From NCBI RefSeq assembly GCF_043641665.1, contig NC_092183.1, positions 27,605,722-27,669,721 of the forward strand: DNA of 64,000 nt. The letters are read 5' to 3'. Numbering within the stretch: position 1 is the stretch's first letter; each line of letters starts with the position of its first letter. The notes below the pieces were generated by a model. The model saw only the letters and a program-made list of their open reading frames with translations. It searched no databases and was not told the DNA's origin. Both the position numbers and the translations under genes were made by a program. Of the stretch, positions 60,576 through 64,000 are shown piece after piece. This DNA comes from Enoplosus armatus. Taxonomy: Eukaryota; Chordata; Actinopteri; Centrarchiformes; Enoplosidae.

Positions 60576-60665
60576 AGTCGGAAACATGCCAACAAAGTGC
60601 GGCTGTATTACATGCTACATCCTGTGGATGGAGGCTGCCCTGCCAAGAAGCTCAGAACAGACAAT
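60576..60665 (+). CDS. zmat4: zmat4 second coding exon (residues 35-64)
   Basis: Thirty codons in phase 0 continue the ZMAT4 protein. SRKH supplies the fourth zinc ligand, His38, completing a C-X2-C-X12-H-X5-H finger with the previous exon. The rest includes VRLYYMLHP and GGCPAKKLR, which lead into the linker before the second finger of the family. The acceptor is a long pyrimidine stretch ending tctctcag; the donor is AAT followed by gtgagt, also phase 0. The match to vertebrate ZMAT4 is close, with conservative changes only. No further zmat4 exon is seen before 64000, so fingers two onward and the stop codon lie outside the window. Confidence 0.94.
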
Positions 60666-61479
60666 GTGAGTCTCCTGTGTGAATTCTACATCCTCCTGTC
60701 CGTCCTGCTGCATGTTTCCCCCAACGTCTCGGTAATCACTGAGAAACATGCACACATCAATCCACAGCTTGCCAGTCTCATATGGAAACCTGTATTGTTA
60801 ATGGATTTCCCAACGCCTGCGTGACCCCCCCCCCTCCCCTTTTGTGTCAGAATGGCTCCCAAATAAACAGCAGCGCCACATTTCTAGACCAATGAACAAT
60901 GTGACAGTGACGGCTGCTGCGGTTGGATGCAATGGGATGCCAACCTTTCATCAAACACAAAGATGCATTGTGAGGTACCCCCCTCCCCCAGCCCTCCCTG
61001 TCATGTAAATTGGAAGCACACGACGTGTTTGACAGACGCAATTATGTGGCCTGTCATTCCCTGTTCGATAAGTGTTTGGGTGGCGATGTGTGTTGTTGGG
61101 TTAGTGTGGTCTTTACACCTCGAAGCAACTTCTGTTCCTCTGTGTCTCTGTTGGGGACAGACAAAAACAATTTTTTACTTTATTTTTTTTACAACCACTC
61201 TGCAGCTCCGCCCGCACTCAGATAAGCATCACGATGTTGAGATTTTGCGTTAGTGTCTCAGTGAAAGGGCCATTTCCATTCCACGTTCCATTTCGAGTGG
61301 AGTTCAGGGTCGGCATGGTGTGATGGAGGAGGTGAGGAGAGGCTGTGGAGAGACTGGAGTGGAGGGACTCTGGACTCTGCCGTCATTATTGGGAGTTTGC
61401 CAGCTATCAGTCTGGAAAATCTGGGCTTCTGAACCAGATAAGGACACGTCAAGAGACACTATTGTGTTCTCTCGCTGCC

Positions 61480-61940
61480 TTAGCTCATCATCTTGCTTGC
61501 TGTTCTGTTTCTGTTTCACTGTACATTTCCCCTCTAACCCATCGCTCTGTCTTTCTTTGTTCTCATCTCCTCATCTGCCCTCTGTTTCCCCCGTCATGTG
61601 CCTCTGCTCATCTCCACCATTCCCTTTTTTTCTATCCTTTCCTTTCCTCGACTTTAATAGGCTTTCCATCCCTTTACTCTCCTCCTTCCCTTTCCCGCCT
61701 TCTCCTCTTCATTTCTGTCTTTTCTCATCCTCCCTGCTTGCAGTCCGCATCACCTCCTTTTATTTTCATTTATCCCTTTTTTATCCCCAAACCTTTCCAC
61801 TCCTGTCCTTCCTTGCCTTTCCTCAGTTCTCCTCTCACATCTTTATCTCATTTTCCCTTTTTCCTGTCCTCGTCCTCACTTTTCCCGTTTACTACCTTTT
61901 CTGTTCCCTGTCTTCTCCTTTTCCTTCCTCACTTTTCTAC
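61480..61940 (+). repeat. Pyrimidine-rich (C/T) low-complexity tract
   Basis: The + strand is strongly C/T rich over about 460 bp (tcctttcc, ctccttcc and similar). Two overlapping frames of 220 and 243 residues result, dominated by Ser, Phe, Leu and Pro. It lies in zmat4 intron 3. Confidence 0.85.
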
Positions 61941-62869
61941 AAAAGGTCTTTCTGTGACTCTGTCTTTGAATGGATTTATTGAGATCTCTGAGGCACAGGA
62001 GTCTTGTACTCGTCAGCGCTCTGCTGATGCTTTTATCACTTGCACCGAAACCACGTGGGATCACAATGATGCGTGATGAGACTCGGATGTAGGAACATCA
62101 GTCTTTCACTCTCTTTGTGCTTCCCATTACCTTCCTGTCAGGCAGCACAGGCTCAACATACTGTCTGAGCGTTTGATACTGTACTCTCTGTATACTTTCA
62201 CCATCTGGGTTTTATGTGAATGATCTTAATAACATTGAAAAGGCAACAATATTAATTGCTGATGTAAAAAAAGAATCCCCAGTATTTAGCACATGAACTA
62301 CAGGGCTGTGATCATCAGGGACGCATAGAAGTACTGTAAATTCTCAAAGACTGGCCGAGGCATTTATTTAGACCAGGCTTATATTAGAAACCAGCCATTA
62401 TTCCTAAAGTGCCATGTTCCCCAGTTAATGCATACTCAACGCTTCCTCAATGATTACCTGTTGTCTTCATCACAACAACAGAGTCCAAACTCAACACTCT
62501 GCTGCTCTGATTTTCTCTTTCTGTAACTGAAATGCTGTTTTTACTCTAAATATTTCCATTCACTTCCAATTTCCATTTTTGGATCCAGGTTAAGCTATTG
62601 CCAGTGAACCCAACTGTCCCTGCCCACATGTTTCACATGAAACTCCTGAGGAGAGTTTCTCTCTTTCCTGTTCGGCTTTTAATGTGAAGGATCTGCAGGA
62701 AGTTGTGATTGTTATTGACAGTCGCTTGGCGGTAACGATTGGAAATAAAAACTCAAGAAGACCCTTGAAGACTCTTTAAGTAAAATGAGTAATATCTCGT
62801 TGTAAAAATACTTTTATTTAAAGGGGTTCCATACAGTTAAAGGACTCACAAGAAACAGATTTTAAAAAA

Positions 62870-63080
62870 GAACGGTCCAAATTGAGGCTGAGATGACTTT
62901 TAATATCTAGTACGAGTCAAGCATCAGAAACACTGGATCCTACAACTCCCATGATGCAACTCAGTAGCCTCTTTCATGATGTCATCTAGGTTCTTTGTTT
63001 AAATATTGGAGGGCTCTTTCCGAAGACATCATGACGAGTAAAATGGACATCATGTGTAAAATCAGTGGACTGCTCCTTTA
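62870..63080 (+). repeat. Repeat with TGATGTCATC core, copy 3
   Basis: It contains ctagtacgagtcaagcatca, ggatcctacaactcccatga, tgcaactcagtagcc and catgatgtcatctagg in the same order as the copy at 54900. It lies in zmat4 intron 3. Confidence 0.5.
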
Positions 63081-64000
63081 AGTAAAAGTACAGGCATGCT
63101 ATCAGCAAAATATTCTTATATTTATTTATTTAATGTTTTTTTGTATAGTGACATGTAGCATAAATCAATGCCACACATCGGAGCATTTATAGCTTAAGCT
63201 AATTTGCAATGCGCGTCCCTAGATGGTATCTAGAGTGTTACATTACTATATATCACACTATTGGATTATTAGCATGGATGTGTGAATGCAAAAAAAGCAG
63301 CATTTTAATGTTGTTTTCTGAGGTCATAAAATGGAAATAGTCGTGCAAAGTACAAGAGCCTTTGAAATTGTGTTCAAGTACAAGACTTGAGTAAATATAC
63401 TCAGTTATTTCCCACCACTGCAGCAGCCAAACTATCATGAGACATTAAACTCCACCGTAAATGTTGATAGTAAAACATATTCATGCAGAATCATTCACAA
63501 GTTGGCAAAGTGCCTGAGGTTGAAGCTGTTGTATACGTTGTATTTTTTCCTGGCCTATCCGACTGTTCTCAATATCAGAGCTATTTTTATTTAGTGTACG
63601 GCTGTCAGGTAGAATCTGTGTCTGCTTTGAACTGGCTGTGTTAACGGTCACGGCAGGGAAATTGTTCTCTTCACGTGGATACAGCTGTTTTCCCAGAATC
63701 ACTGAACATTCATCGCTGAGCGGTGGGGGGGGGCAACAGGAAAAAAAGGGCTCTGGTCGAGTGTTTCTTGCTAGTTCGTGTGAGGTGACCTTGACGGCTT
63801 GTGTCATCTAAAGGGGGGAGGGTTGGGCTCAGTGTTTCTGTGCAAGTCTATGACGTAAAAGGTCCGTGAGCTGCTTTTCAGAGCTGGAAGAGTATGACAG
63901 CAACAACATGTCGATACAGTTTTGAAGGGTTTGTGCATCCCGTTATTCTGGGGGTGTTTTTACTGACCCAAAGTACAAAATTACTACAGAATTGCTTCTT

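Larger units (their letters stand above)
60666..64000 (+). other. zmat4 intron 3, first part (open at window end)
   Basis: The intron starts with gtgagt and continues past the window. It contains a pyrimidine-rich tract at about 61480-61940, a copy of a TGATGTCATC-type repeat at about 62870-63080, and otherwise featureless sequence. No further zmat4 exon is visible. Confidence 0.85.

Noticed and set aside
61320..62076. Frames of 220 and 243 residues on the + strand
   Set aside because: They are products of the C/T-rich tract; composition is Ser/Phe/Leu/Pro only, and two frames overlap over the same bases.
1..64000. CRISPR array, bacterial operon, prophage or endogenous retrovirus
   Set aside because: No spaced direct repeats, no dense coding, and no LTR pair or gag/pol/env frames were seen.

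Overview
The window is vertebrate nuclear DNA and almost certainly from a teleost fish. It has GT-AG introns, very little coding sequence, many dinucleotide microsatellites, and interspersed repeats of types I know from fish genomes: LINE 3' ends with an AATCAG tail, tRNA-derived SINEs, Harbinger-type elements, and 'gggctgcaacta' repeats. There are no bacterial-style genes, operons, rRNA genes or CRISPR arrays. Nearly all open reading frames of 60-240 residues are chance frames, many of them built from microsatellites.

One gene is identified with confidence: zmat4 (zinc finger, matrin-type 4), on the + strand and incomplete. The exon at 32468-32569 carries the start codon and residues 1-34. 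The exon at 60576-60665 carries residues 35-64. Together they encode the first matrin/U1-type C2H2 zinc finger (Cys16, Cys19, His32, His38), which is split between the two exons by a 28,006-bp intron. Both exons have canonical splice sites and are in phase 0. The remaining exons lie beyond position 64000. A CpG-rich segment at about 14410-14990, with a CCAAT box, a GC box and a good splice donor at 14684, is the best candidate for the zmat4 promoter and first exon; that link is an inference. If correct, intron 1 is 17,784 bp.

Layout: 1-14400 is gene-poor sequence upstream of the putative promoter, with a perfect 24-bp inverted repeat, a degenerate AGT satellite, a 5'-truncated LINE, a Harbinger transposase relic and a tRNA-derived SINE. 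14410-14990 is the candidate promoter and first exon. 14684-32467 is putative intron 1. 32570-60575 is intron 2, with a well-delimited PIF/Harbinger-type MITE, LINE relics and several multi-copy repeats. 60666-64000 is the start of intron 3, with a long pyrimidine-rich tract.

I see no novel multi-gene system. The most useful leads are the perfect hairpin at 4222-4272, a three-copy repeat I cannot classify, a possible in-frame N-terminal extension of ZMAT4, a C20 tract beside a splice donor, a possible minus-strand 3' exon or retrocopy inside intron 2, and several repeat-free AT/homeobox-motif-rich stretches that look like conserved noncoding elements.
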